Source: Raphanus sativus
Lineage: Eukaryota; Streptophyta; Magnoliopsida; Brassicales; Brassicaceae
NCBI RefSeq assembly: GCF_000801105.2
Contig: NC_079515.1
Location: 22,529,407-22,593,406 of the forward strand
DNA: 64,000 nucleotides
Direction of reading: 5' to 3'
Shown: positions 36,531-49,136 of the stretch, piece after piece
Layout of the letters: every line of letters starts with the position of its first letter
Numbering within the stretch: position 1 is the stretch's first letter
Position numbers and translations under genes: made by a program
Notes under the pieces: generated by a model
Database searches by the model: none
Seen by the model: the letters and a program-made list of their open reading frames with translations, nothing else
What the model was told of the DNA's origin: nothing

Positions 36531-37781
36531 TTTTCTTTAAAAAAAGAGGCTCATTTCACATACAACACAAATATTCATGAGGCGTATAACCTTTTTACTT
36601 CTTTGCCATTCGTTCTTGCCTTCTAAGGACGGAAGATCACATAATTTAAAAGAGAAAATAAAAAATGTAATTTCAGTTGTTTTGGTAGTTCTAGCAGATT
36701 AGTCAATGACAGTTATATATCCAACGCAAAGCAAACGAAGATAGGCAAATGATGAATCTATTATACGAAGATAGGCAAATGATGAATCTATCTTTTTGTA
36801 AAGTGAAGGAACATGAAAACAAAGGCATATCTTGAACAAATTAGTGCAAAATAAGAAACTGTCCATTAAAAGAACAATCCGTTAAAAGATTTTATTTACA
36901 TTTCAACCGAGTACATTAATGAATTTGGATAATAAGAAACTATTAAAAGATACCCTATGTGTTTCAAATTGTAAATAATATTTTTTTTGGATTAAAACAC
37001 AAGTATTAAGAAAATCATATTTGGTTATTAAAATTTAATTAAACAAAAAGATGACCAATAATAAATCATATTTTGTTATTTTGATTTTAATCTTTTGCTT
37101 AAATATTCTTCATATTTTATATTATTTTTTTCGTTGGGTTTTAAAAACAACTTATACTGTGAAAATAACTTCTAAAACTATTTCTATATTAAAACAGAGG
37201 GAATATGCTAATTTACATATCAACACTGTACATAAATTAAAGAAAGCCATGTTACAAAAAAAAACATTGTACATTAATGAAATTGAATAAACACACTGCT
37301 ACTCATCAACGCATTTTGTAAAAATATTCATTTTCACATAAAAAAACATGATAAAGAAAAAAACATAATCCGATTCCAAGTTAAGAAATTTTTGCTCAAT
37401 AACATCCGCGAAAACTCGTGGAACCTTATCCATAATCAGTTTTTATCTCTCTGGCCGACTCCAACTCATTATCACAAAAACCAGCCGTCAGATCTAAAAC
37501 TTTTCAAATCCAAATCCAACGGTCTAAGATCTCCTAACGAAAAGGCAAAACATCATTTCTTTCTTCTCCTCCAGAAACTCTTTCCTTTTTCATTTTCCTC
37601 TTTATAAATTTTTCTCGTGGAAGAGGAAGGAAGAAGAAGAAAAAAAAAACGAAAACTTTGGGTGGCGATTAGAGATTGCCGAGAGGGAGGACACGTTGTT
37701 GTCTCCGTGTAAGAGAGAAATAGAAAAGAGTTTGCTTTTCTTCTCGTTCTAAATCTGATTACTTTTTTTTTTAATCTCTAA
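36531..37781. other. Intergenic DNA and ACHT4 promoter/leader
   Basis: A 30-bp tandem duplication (ACGAAGATAGGCAAATGATG core) lies at 36735-36794. The last 250 bp before the ATG, with A/G-rich and CT-rich stretches, are the likely ACHT4 leader. No other gene is seen. Confidence 0.5.
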
Positions 37782-38868
37782 ATGGCGGAAGCAGCAATTA
37801 GCAGAACGAATCTGATCTTCCGAGGAGCTTGCGTGAATAATCACAAGCATCATGTTGTAGATGATTACTCTGTCTCACCACCGCCGGTGAGTTTTGGTCT
37901 GAGGAAGAGCTTCTCCTCCTCCTCTCTCAAGCTGAAGAAGCCTCATACTCTGTTCCAGACCTTCACAAGGAGCAGCAGATCATCATCATCCATATCAGCA
38001 GCTCAGGTATGCATTCGAGCGACCTAATTAGATGAGAAATCGATTCCAAAGATTATACCTTTTTTTTTAGGGTTTTTCGATAATTTGGTTTCTTTGGATT
38101 CTGTCTGATGTAAGTTTTTTTTAAGACAACGCTGAGGATTGGGACACCACAGAAATGGTGGGAGAAGGGTTTGAAAGAGAACATGAGAGAGATCTCTTCA
38201 GCTCAGGACCTTGTTGACTCTCTCACCAACGCTGGTGATAAGCTTGTTGTCGTTGACTTCTTCTCTCCTGGCTGTGGTGGCTGCAAGGCTCTTCATCCTA
38301 AGGTATTAATAAAGATTCACTTCTTAGATGCAAATAAAGACCAATTTTTTCTAATCATAGTGGTGTTTATGATTTTGTTGTCAGATATGTCAGTTGGCAG
38401 AGCAGAACCCTGATGTGCAGTTTCTTCAGGTGAACTACGAGGAGCACAAGTCCATGTGTTACAGTCTTGGTGTCCATGTCCTCCCTTTTTTTCGATTCTA
38501 CCGTGGCGCTCATGGTCGTGTCTGCAGCTTTAGCTGCACCAATGCAACAGTACGTTCCTCATCATTAACTCGAGAGATCGATCATCAGTTATAACCATCT
38601 AAGGTTGATCTTTTTTGTTATCTTTTAGATCAAGAAATTTAGAGATGCGTTGGCGAAGCATAGTCCAGATAGGTGCAGCCTCCGACCGACCAAAGGGCTT
38701 GAAGAGAAAGAGCTTGTGGCACTTGCAGCCAACAAGGAACTCGATTTTAGCTACACGCCCAAGGCTGTACCTGTTGAGGAAGAAGCACCCGTCCCCGCTT
38801 CCAACCCTGTTCCTCATCCATCGATGAGCGCCAATGATGAAAAGACATTGGTCTCCGCAGGGAGATGA
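37782..38868 (+). CDS. ACHT4: Atypical Cys-His-rich thioredoxin 4, chloroplast
   Basis: Four exons: 37782-38006, 38126-38302, 38385-38549 and 38629-38868. All introns are GT-AG and phase 0; the product is 268 residues. Residues 1 to about 75 are Ser/Arg-rich and form a transit peptide. The thioredoxin fold follows, with active site SPGCGGC (Cys125 and Cys128) in place of the classical WCGPC, and a cis-Pro in HVLPFF. The C-terminal tail is Pro/Glu-rich. ACHT proteins are thylakoid-associated oxidants in chloroplast redox signalling; ACHT4 is reported to act on the ADP-glucose pyrophosphorylase small subunit. The position matches At1g08570, from memory. It appears intact. Confidence 0.92.
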
Positions 38869-39664
38869 TTACCGTTCTGAGAGCCAGTAAACAATTATCT
38901 GTACAGTTGTTTGCGTGATATTAGTACTAGCAACTGGATATACATATGTTGCAGTACCTAAAGTTGTAAGTTCTTGGAGCAGCCGGTTTAGTGGGGGGTT
39001 TAGTTTTTTTTTCGGGTTCCCCTGAGCAAAACCGGTTTCATGTGGTTTTCCTAGAGCAAGACCAGTTCTTATGGTTTTGCTCAGTTCTTATGGGATTGAA
39101 GAGTGGATGGTCGTGCGCCTGTGGTGCAACCATGGAAGCTTTCTTCTTCAGTCTGCTTCAGTAGGATGTTTTTCTGTCTTTGGCTTGTTTTTTTTTTTTT
39201 ACTGTTTAAAGGTATTTTCTATGTAAGTAAAAATATCCAGTAAAGTTTATGCAAAAGTCGCTCTATGGATTTTATATTTTGTATAAGAATGTAAAGGTTG
39301 TTTGTGAAGCTTCAAAGTTTTAAAATGTTTAAGTGTGGGTTTAATGTCTCTCTTTGGGTTCGTTAGTACATGTGTTTATTAGCTGATGAAAAAGAGTTTT
39401 GGCTTGTGACAAACACCACCACAAGTCTGTCGTGTTATACCCATGGATATTGTGACAAACACCACAACAAGTTTGATGAGAGAGTTTTGTTAGAATCGGT
39501 AGAAAAGGTTGGGATACTGAAATTGGTGATATTACAAATGTTAAATGCAACAAACTTCTTGTATAAAAGAACCGAATCAGCATTCCCGCTAGAATACAAC
39601 ATATTAGAAAGAAAAAAAACACTTGAGCAGTAGAAAAATATGAAGTCCTGTAAAATCACTCTGA
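38869..39664. other. Convergent 3' flanks of ACHT4 and the small gene
   Basis: 3' UTR of ACHT4 and of the minus-strand neighbour. Two copies of GTGACAAACACCAC lie near 39405 and 39450. No further gene is seen. Confidence 0.5.
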
Positions 39665-40632
39665 TCATTCTAGCATCTGATCAGCGGATACTTGGCCACC
39701 GGCTTTCTGACTTTTCTTCTTGTTGCCTGCGTACAAAGTAAACAATATCTTTACTGTTACTTCCATGATAGGCTAAATTGCACATAGAGTAAGTAATAGG
39801 CATTTGAGATATAGACGAGACAAAACTCAATGAGTTACCTTTGTTCTTTAGTTTATTGAGCTTCAATGTCTTCTTCACGCTAAATTTTCTAGAGGGCTTC
39901 TTGGAGTCTTCTGATGCAGCTGAGACAATAGAGAGAAGAAAACATCTTTCATTCAAGCAAAAACAAAAATAAAAAAAAATTCTACAAAGAGCAACAGGAA
40001 TGCAAAGAAGCCTGAAAAATTTAATCGATTTACATAAAAAAACAATATACAAAAGTGGACATGGTGATTAATGTGCCTTTCTGCTGTTTCTCAAAGACAG
40101 CAACACAATGTTGAAAGAAAGAACACGATTTAGATATAAGCTCAAATTGCTAGCATTCCTAAGTAACTGAAAACTTATTCCTAAGTTTATTTTCCCAATC
40201 AGATCCAAGTGGATTCTTGTAATGACAAGATCAGTGAAGTCAAGAGAATCAATTAGAAACAAACAAAGACTAAAGAAGCTTTTCTCTGACCTTCAGCAGA
40301 AGCCATCTCAACATCCTCCATGGTAACAAGACCTTTCTCCACCATATCTTTCTGCTCCTGTTACCCAATCAATCAACCATTTTTTAATAGGACTTTCTAA
40401 AACTAGTGGCAATAAGGCTTTGAGTAGTACTATCAAATCAAAAGAAAAAAAGAAGGGAGGAGATTCATACTCTGCGCCATTTGCGAAGGAGTTTCTTCTG
40501 ACGTTTACCGGAGACGGAGACAACCGGAGCTCTGGTCTTCAATTTATTGGTGAGTGGATCTCCGTGGATAGCTCGCTTCCTATCCGCTTTCGCCTCTCTC
40601 TTCTTCTTCGCTATCTCGTTGTATTTCGCCAT
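39665..40632 (-). CDS. Small conserved lysine-rich protein of unknown function
   Basis: Four exons on the minus strand: 40471-40632, 40291-40357, 39839-39919 and 39665-39726. All introns are GT-AG and phases agree, giving 123 residues. The N-terminus MAKYNEIAKKKREAKADRKR and the blocks KRQKKLLRKWRR, KKTLKLNKLKNK and GNKKKSQK are strongly basic, suggesting a nuclear or nucleolar RNA- or DNA-associated protein. A short acidic segment (TMEDVEMASAE) lies in the middle. No known domain is recognised. It is convergent with ACHT4 and divergent from ATRX, as I recall for At1g08580. The coherent frames across four exons support a real gene. Confidence 0.75.
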
Positions 40633-41850
40633 CTTCAAAGCCAACCAATACCCTCACAACCTTCTCACCTCCCACTTAGTACAAACCTTAAAGAGAAGTT
40701 CTTCTAAAACCCTAATTTCCACCACCGTATTTGGGCTTTTTGCCATGTCTTTTATTTGGGCTTTTTATATATATTTTATTGTTGAACCAAGCCCACACAC
40801 TTTCAAAACTCACTGGGTTATTCTAAGACAGCCCCCCTTGTCTTTTTTTTTGACAAAGGGCTTTTGACATCACTAATGCTGTAAATAAAAACATTTGAAG
40901 AGATAATAAAGCTTTCAAAATTTTAAAAGAAACCACTATTTCAATTAAAAATGATATGAGCTTTATTTTACTGGAAAAAATAAAAGCACTTGACTATGCA
41001 TTGAAAGATTGATGAAAGCTATGCATTTTATAAGAAAAATGAATGACATAACTTGGATTCAAACTAAACTATAAAAAGCCAATTCTTTTCAATTTATTTT
41101 AGTAAAATAATCTGGAGATAGTTTATAGATAACTATGATTTTATTTTATAAAAAAATGTTGGAAAAACTTATCCAATTTGATTTTTTTGAAATCATATTA
41201 TAGTAAAAAATAATTTCCTGGCAAAAAGACCATTAGATGTATAGTAATGAGTAACTAGTTCAACGTTCCCATTTCAAAATATTGTTACCATTAACAACAT
41301 TGACTACATTCTCTGGAAACAATTTAGTATGGAAGATACCCAATGCTCATATAGTATCTTTGACCTTTGCTGAGTGAAAAAAGGAAATAAATCAAAGGAA
41401 AAAATCAAAGAAAAAGAAAGCTGTAGTTTTATATTGTTACCAAACAATTCACGTCTTCCTGTCCTAAGAAAATAATTTTTAAACATCTGAAACCAAAACA
41501 ATCTCCACATATCTCATCGCGGTCACCAGTTTTAAATCCCCGACCATCCGTTGCCAAAGGTTCTTGTCTCCCTAACTCAAACGCTAACAACACTCTCTCT
41601 CTCTCTCTCTCGCTCGTAGTGATTACTCTTGTCTCTCTCTGCACTGAGAGTTGCACAAGGATTCTCTCGCTTTTGGTATAGCCCCTCTTTTCCTTAGCCT
41701 GGAGCCATAGATCGTAAAGAATGTTTAATATTCTCTGTCTGTGGTTAATGAGAAGGCATTTAACTGATCGGACCTTATCCCAGAACCAATCAATACCTTC
41801 CCATCTTGTTCTTCGTTGTAATTTTCAAACTTTTATGTGTTAGGAGAGTG

Positions 41851-41949
41851 ATATGAATATATATATTCAGCTTTTAGGGTTACATATGAATATATATATT
41901 CAGCTTTTAGGGTTACATATGAATATATATATTCAGCTTTTAGGGTTAC
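41851..41949. repeat. Three perfect 33-bp tandem repeats with telo-box word
   Basis: Units at 41851-41883, 41884-41916 and 41917-41949, each containing ATATGAATATATATATTCAG and CTTTTAGGGTTAC. The word TAGGGTTA is the reverse of the plant telo-box AACCCTAA. The array lies in the likely leader intron of ATRX. Confidence 0.85.
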
Positions 41950-42181
41950 ATACTTACATGTTTGCCTTTCCAAGTAGAATCAATGATAATAAATGCTTGA
42001 TACGCTTTATGCACACATGTACTTCTTAAGAACCCCACATCAACAATAAGTTATATGGACAATAGCTTTCCCTTTATCAACGTTCTACGTGTGGTGTGGA
42101 CCATTTTCTTAAACTTGTAACTGACTGTTTTGGTTATCAATGCTTTTTTTTCAGTAGGAAGTGAAGGGAAAGCTCCTAGAG

Positions 42182-45100
42182 ATGGATATAAGAGAGGTAG
42201 AGAGGGGTAGAATAGAAGACATAATGGAGATGCAAGATGACCAACAGATGGAAGAAAACAACAATCAAGATGAGGAGATGCAAGATGTTAATACAAGATT
42301 TGAAACTTCTTTTCCTCTTCTAGACAATGTTTTGAGATATGATGATGAGTTGGATCTTGAGGTTAGCAACATTGATAACTCTTGCTCATTTTTTTGGGGT
42401 CTATAACTCTGAGATTATGACCTAATATAACTTTCAATTATTAGTCTAATATTACGCAGAAACATCTTAGCAAGGAAGAACTAGAAGACTGGGTTGCAGA
42501 GCTTGCGGGAGTAGAGATTGAGGTATATATTAATCTCTTCTTTTTGCTGGAGATCTTGATATGCCAAATTTAACCTCTAGCTTCTTAACCTCACTATTTA
42601 TGATTACACATTGGTCTTCAGGCGGATGAAGCTCAAGAAGCACTTGAAAATGAGTCTCTTGCTAAAGTAGAGGGTGAAGTTAAGGAAGAGTCAGCGCTAA
42701 GACTCCGTTGTGTTGAGGTTAATTTTTTTTTAAAACTATCATAGCTCAAAGTTCCTTTTAGTCTATTAAACATTCTAGAACATGCCTGTTTTTAGCTGGA
42801 TAAATCTGTAGCAGATGTTATTCCTTTTCGCTCTTTGATGTTATTTCTTTCGATTTCATGTCACATACTTTTAACTTCGAGTGGCAAAATCAGCTCTCGC
42901 TTTGTATGCCTTGAACTCTGATACGGGAGTCTAGGCTCTTCTAGTGAATGCATTTGTGTTTGATCAAAAAAAAAATCTAGCAGATGAAATGATGACTTTT
43001 AGAGGCAAATGGGAGGCACATCTTGATAACCTTGAAATTGAAAGTGCAAACTCATTGGCATGTTCCTCTATTTTTCCAGTATTTAATGCTAAGGTTTATT
43101 TATCGTTCAAAAAGAACTTAAATTATTTCTCCTTTTTTTTTCAAAGGAGCAACTGGATGGTGCTAGTGTCGAACTTCCAAAACTGCACAAAATGATTGAA
43201 AGTCAAGTCCCTAAGGGTTGCTATTCAGAATCTTCGAAAAGAAGAGACCATTGGGTTGGGACTCAGGCAACAAAAGAAACCGTGGAATCATTGGCTAACG
43301 CAGAGACTTTTCTTCACACTCACCGGCCTGTCCAAAAGTAGGGTTTGTGTTTTTTTTTAACACAATTTTTGTTTTATCTTTAACTTTTAGTAATGCAATT
43401 ATTCAAGAGTACTGTCATGGATGGTATATCTAAACATATTTTGGTGTAGACGACATGGGAAACTTTTGGAGGAGGGAGCTAGTGTGTTTCTGGACAAAAA
43501 GTCTGCTGATGATGGTTTTAAAGAGTGTGTAGCTGGACCATCTGAGCCTGATCGGTCGTCTCACAACAATATTTTTACGGGAAAAAAGGATGATGCTGTC
43601 TCCTTTGGTAGTAAGAATTGGGCTTCTGTTTACTCGGCAAACACTCCACAAAAAGCTGCAGCCATGGGATTAGAATTTCCAGGAGTCAATGAGGTTAAAT
43701 TTTCTTCTTTTCTTTTTAGTTTCTGCTTGGAAGTTAATAAATTCTATGGTCCATTGTTGTACCCTGATCAGGATAGGAAACATAACTCACACTAAAATGT
43801 AGTTTTTATTAAGATAAATTAAAACAGTAAGCCAAGTTGATGTCAAATAATTATATCAGGAAAAAGCATTAACCGAAGTTCATTCACATGATGGAAGACA
43901 TTGTTTTCAAACTTGGAAGGCAAGTTATCTTTGAAGATCTCATGTTATTTCTCGTCCTAGCTTAACAAAGTCGGAGATTTTAAAATATCGGACTTGATAT
44001 TCCTATATCGTAGCCATACTAGATAGATTATCATATTATTATTATTATTATTTTTTCAGGTGGAGGGAATTGGAGAGATTGATGTAGACTTGGCAGGCAC
44101 ATTTTTTGGCGCTGCAATAGAAAACGAAAGAGCTCTTGCCCTAGCTGAAGAACAAAAGAAAAACTATATGAGGGTAATTATCTCTGACTTTACTTGTATG
44201 ATTTCTGTGAATAAGCATTCTACTTTTGAAAGTATTACCTTGTTTGGCGGCTCTTTATGTTCCTACTTTTACAGAGTTTGCAATGAAATATTTACTCTTA
44301 ATACGATTTAATAGGTAAATGAGGAGGATGATATAAATATTGATCGTGAGCTTCAACTTCGCTTGAATCGGAAGAGACGATCCAAACAGGTTTTCTTTGC
44401 CTACTTTTTCAATTTCTTCTGGTGGTGTAGCATATATTTTATGGAAGACTTCTTGGGGTTACATGTTAAAAATGAAATAGTGAGCCTGGTTCTCATATAG
44501 TTTGCGTTTTGCTATAACTTTTGTATAGTTGATATTGTGGTCCAGTCCAGGGTTTTGCTGGTCTGAAGAAATTATTATTTGGCTCACGTCACAGTCTTCA
44601 TTTGGTTTTATTTCAGGTTATGAGGGACACGGAAGAGAATAGTGATGATGATTCTGCGTATTTGGATGAGAATCCTACTATCTCAAACCTGGCTGAAGAT
44701 CAAGTAAAATGTCCGGAGACTAGCACACAGTTTCAAAATAATGAAGTCAACAAAGAGGAAAACGGGAACTTGTCTAATTCAAATGTGGTCACCATCACAG
44801 ATTTGAATGCAGATACCATGAGAGATGATTCACAGAATACACCAAGCAATTTCAAGTGTACTGCATGTAATAACGTAGCTGTGGAAGTGCACACTCATCC
44901 CCTTTTACAAGTTATAGTTTGCATGGATTGCAAACGGTCAATTGAAGAAAGACTTGCTAAGGTACATGCCGTGTTTCTAGGATATATTATTTTCATATCT
45001 TTCTCTTTATAACCAAAACGTTCTACTTTTTTCCATCAGGGTAATGATGACTCTTTGGAACGTTACTGTGAATGGTGTGGACACATTGCTGACTTAATAG

Positions 45101-48100
45101 ATTGTCATTCATGCGAGAAACATTTCTGTGCATCATGTATTAAGAGGAATATTGGTGATGAATGCTTGTCTGAAGCTCAATCCTATGGTCGGGTTTGTTG
45201 TTGTTGCGCTCCAATATCCTTGCAGAGATTGACACTAGAACTGGAGAAAGCCACAGGAGTTAACAAGTCTAGCTCTGATATTGCTGATGTCAATGTAGCA
45301 ACAAGGTATTATCACCTTTTCAAAAAAAAAAAAAACAAGGTATTATCATATATATATAAAGCCGATATAAAAGTTCAGCATGTTTTCAACTAATATTGAG
45401 TATTTTTCCTTTAGCTCAAAGAAGAAAATCCGACTGATTACTGATGATGCTGAACTAGGGAAAGATACAAAAGGAAAAAAAGCAATTGAGAAGGTGTTTA
45501 ACTTGCTAGAACTTTGAATCTTTTATTATTTATCCTTGAGTCATTGTACATTTGGTTATTTTATTTTATTTTTTTGTAGGAACAACAAAAGCGTCCCAAG
45601 TCCTTTCCGTTTTCTACCAGATACAGAACATATAGCTCTTTGTCTAACGGTAAAAATGTTCTACGAGGTGCTGAGGCTCTTGGTGATGCTCACACTGGTT
45701 ACATAGTGAATGTATTTAGGGAGACTGGTGAAGAAGTTGTGAGAATTCCTCCTAGCATATCTGCCCAACTAAAAGACCATCAGGTTAGCTTTAAAATATG
45801 TGCATCCCTTGCTGATCCTAAACCATCTTCTTAAGTCTTAACATACTCTCTTTTAAATTATTATTTGTAATAAGATCATAGTCTCCCATCTCGACTAGTA
45901 TTTGCTTATTATGGAAATGACTTCTGCTTTCTAAGTTTGGTGGTTTCTATTTTTTTCAGGTTACAGGGATTAGATTTATGTGGGAAAATATTGTTCAATC
46001 TATCAACAGTATTATCAAGTATGGTGATAAAGGTCATGGGTGCATTCTAGCACATACAATGGGACTGGGGAAAACTTTTCAGGTGCATAATAGTAATGAT
46101 TAAACTTTAAATTAGATTAGTGCTGTTACTGGCTCATTATCTCTTAACCCACTTAAATCTATCAGGTTATAGCATTCCTGTACACTGCAATGAGATGTGT
46201 TGATTTGGGTTTCAAAACCGCTCTTATTGTGACTCCTGTAAATGTGTTGCACAACTGGCGAAATGAGTTTATGAAGTGGATGCCTTCAGAAGTGAATCCA
46301 CTTGGCATCTTCATGCTTGAAGATGTTTCAAGGTATTAGATTCTACTATGAATGGAGCTTTTGGTTGCACAACTCGGTTCATGTGCTAATGTCTTTTTTT
46401 TTGAAGGGAGATGAGACTGGACTTGCTAATGGAGTGGAGAAGTAAGGGGGGAGTCTTATTGTTGGGATATGCCACTTTTAGAAACCTGTCTCTTGGGAAA
46501 GGGATGAAGGATATAAATGCAGCTAGAGAAATCTATAATGCTTTGAGGGTGAGACTATAAGTTTTCACTAGCAAGAACCTGATGCTTATGGTTTTACACA
46601 TTCCTAACCCTATGTGGCTGCAGGATGGACCTGATATACTTGTTTGTGACGAGGCTCACACCATCAAGAACACTGGACCTGACACAACCAAAGCACTGAA
46701 GCAAGTTAAATGCCAGAGAAGAATTGCCTTAACTGGGTCACCCCTTCAAAACAATATCATGGAATATTATTGTGTAAGTTAACTTAATAAACTATAAAAA
46801 AAAAACTTGTGAACTCTCTTAGCTCCTGTTCCTTAAGTCATGTCTTTTACTGCAACAGATGGTTGATATTGTAAGAGAAGGATTCCTAGGAAGCAGCACC
46901 GAATTTAGAAACCGGTTAGTCAGTGTTTTCTTTATCTGCCTGTGCTACATGTGATGTTTTCTAGAGTTTTAACCGTGTTTTCACCATGCATGCAGCTTCC
47001 AAAATCCAATAGAGAGCGGGAAGAATATGAATTCAACTGCAGAGGATGTGAAAATAATGAACCGGAGCTCACACATTCTGTATGAGAAGTTGAAAGGATT
47101 TGTGCAAAGAATGGATATGAATGTTATGAAAAATGATCTGCCACCTAAGACAGTGTTTGTAATATCTGTCGAGCTATCTCCCTTGCAGAGGAAGTTGTAT
47201 AAAAGGTTTCTTGATCGATATGGTATCAGTGATGGAAGAACAGATGAAAGGATGAGAGAAAACTTCTTTTCTGCTTACCAAGTCTTGGCTCAGGTATAAA
47301 TGAACCACTCTTGAGAGTTTATTTGGTATCCTTTTTGTATTCTGAATCCTCTCTGTGTTTTTTTTTCCCCAAGATTTTGAATCATCCAGGGATTCTTCCA
47401 AAGTTAAGCAGAGAAGGTAGCAAAGGCGGTGGCCGAGCTAGCATTGTTAATATTCCAGATGACTCTTCAAGTGATGAAAATGTAGACTGCAACATGGATG
47501 TGGGAGGTAACCCTCATTTTTAAATCAGCCAATTGAGATTTTTTCAAGCATATTAAGAAATCACTTTTAAACTATATTTTTACCTTTTATTAATATATAC
47601 TTAATATTTGTTTCCCTCTAATTAATACATAATACAATGAAAAGTTAAAACTAAACTAAAATTCTGAATATGAAACAAAAATAGAACTCTCCTTATGGCG
47701 GAGGGAGTATTAGATTTACATCTATAACAAGTACAAAACCTCTTATGTATATATATTAACAGAATGTGTGTCATTGTTATTGTTTTGGATACTGACAGAG
47801 AAACAAAGAACTATGAATGGTTCGCAAGATGAAGTTGATGGCTACCTCCAGGAGGTAACTATAGACTCTATCTACTCAGCTTGACTGTAATAAGGCACTT
47901 GTGCTATGATTCTAATCGTTTATTTTTGCCAGGATTGGTGGGTGGACTTGCTTGACAAAACTCACTACAAGGAGCCGGGCTATAGTGGCAAAATTGTTTT
48001 GCTGTTGGATATTCTATCCATGTGTGCTGATGTGGATGATAAGGCGATAGTGTTTAGCCAGAGTATCCAAACACTGGATCTCATAGAACTTTATCTTTCA

Positions 48101-49136
48101 AGACTACGTCGTGATGGCACACGAGGAAAGTACTGGGAAAAGGGTTCAGACTGGTACAGGTTAGTATCTTAGTTCTTTCATATTAGCATCAATGCAGTGT
48201 GAACCGGCTCTAACTTCCTTTTGCATGGTTGCAGAATTGATGGGAAAATAGAAAGCTCAGAACGTCAGATGTTAGTTGATAAGTTCAATGAGCCTGAAAA
48301 CAAGAGGGTGAAATGCACTTTAATCTCAACCAGAGCTGGATCACTTGGGATTAATCTCTATGCTGCTAACCGTGTGATCATAGTTGATGGTTCATGGAAT
48401 CCGACTTATGATCTTCAAGCTATAGATCGAGCTTGGAGCTATGGTCAGAAGAAGCCAGTGTTTGCCTACAGGTTGATGGCACGTGGGACTATTGAAGAAA
48501 ATATATATAAACGGCAAGTGACTAAGGAGGGGCTTGCTGCAAGAGTGGTGGATAGGAACATATCCAAAGAAGAGATGTTACAACTTTTTGAGTTTGATGA
48601 AGCTGTAGATGGCCAAAACACTTCACTGGAACAGAAGGTTGGTTGCTGCTCAGACAAGTTGATGGAGAACTTACTGGAGAGACACAACCCCAAGTAAGTT
48701 CGCACTTTCACAATATACTTTGTTTTTCTTTATGACTCTCACTCTATCTGTTGTTTCTTTCACTATTAGCTGGATCTCTAGTTTTCATGAGCATGAGGCA
48801 TTGCTAAAGGAAAATGAAGCAGAGAAACTCAAAACGGTCGAAGAAGTTCAGCATGTCCCAGTGGAGAAACTCAAAAAGGTCGAAGAAGTTCAGCATGTCC
48901 CAGTGGTGGTTCAACAAAAACCTTCACCTTCACCACAAACAAAGCCTCCACGGCTCCCAAAGAGGTTCAACAGAAGTCGTTTTGTGAGACGCAATTGCAC
49001 TAGAACGGCGCATAAGCGTACAATCATAAGCCAACGAAGAAAAGTTGGTAGCAGCACGATCTGTGGGGAGTGTGGACTCGCCTTAACGTGGGATGATCTT
49101 ACACCTGCAAGGGCAACCAAAATAGATTACTTCTGA
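42182..49136 (+). CDS. ATRX: SNF2-family chromatin remodeller ATRX (exon 5 interrupted)
   Basis: Exons: 42182-42361, 42460-42522, 42622-42717, a fourth disturbed one (42796-43093 region), 43147-43337, 43450-43693, 44060-44173, 44315-44389, 44617-44961, 45040-45305, 45415-45493, 45580-45783, 45960-46082, 46166-46332, 46407-46548, 46624-46773, 46859-46914, 46996-47293, 47374-47506, 47799-47854, 47933-48159, 48235-48693, 48770-49136. A leader exon lies upstream of 42151. Without the insertion the frame gives about 1387 residues. A Cys-rich ADD-type zinc finger (CTAC, CMDC, YCEWCGH, CHSC, CASC) precedes the helicase: Walker A HTMGLGKT (about 696), DEAH (about 815), then [11 protein letters not shown] and [15 protein letters not shown] helps deposit histone H3.3 and silence heterochromatin. 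The fourth coding exon holds a 169-bp insertion that shifts the frame; see its own entry. Confidence 0.88.
42809..42986 (+). mobile_element. A-tailed insertion inside an ATRX coding exon
   Basis: TAGCAGATG occurs at 42809-42817 and 42978-42986. The 160 bp between end in TTTGATC, ten A and TC. Joining the sequence across the repeat restores a reading frame ([18 protein letters not shown]) that continues from the preceding exon in phase 0. Left in place, the added 169 bp shift the frame and bring stops. This looks like a small retroposon with a 9-bp target duplication; no clear tRNA-type A or B box is seen. Confidence 0.7.
45301..45347 (+). mobile_element. Tiny A-tailed insertion duplicating an ATRX splice donor
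   Basis: ACAAGGTATTATCA at 45301-45314 recurs at 45334-45347; between them is CCTTTTC followed by about twelve A. The repeated word contains the exon end and GT donor (ACAAG|GTATTA), so two donors 33 bp apart now exist. Confidence 0.7.
47528..47712. mobile_element. Possible Stowaway-type remnant in an ATRX intron
   Basis: AT-rich intron segment ending in GGCGGAGGGAGTA, the reverse form of the common CTCCCTCCG plant MITE end. A matching opposite end is not clear. Confidence 0.3.
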
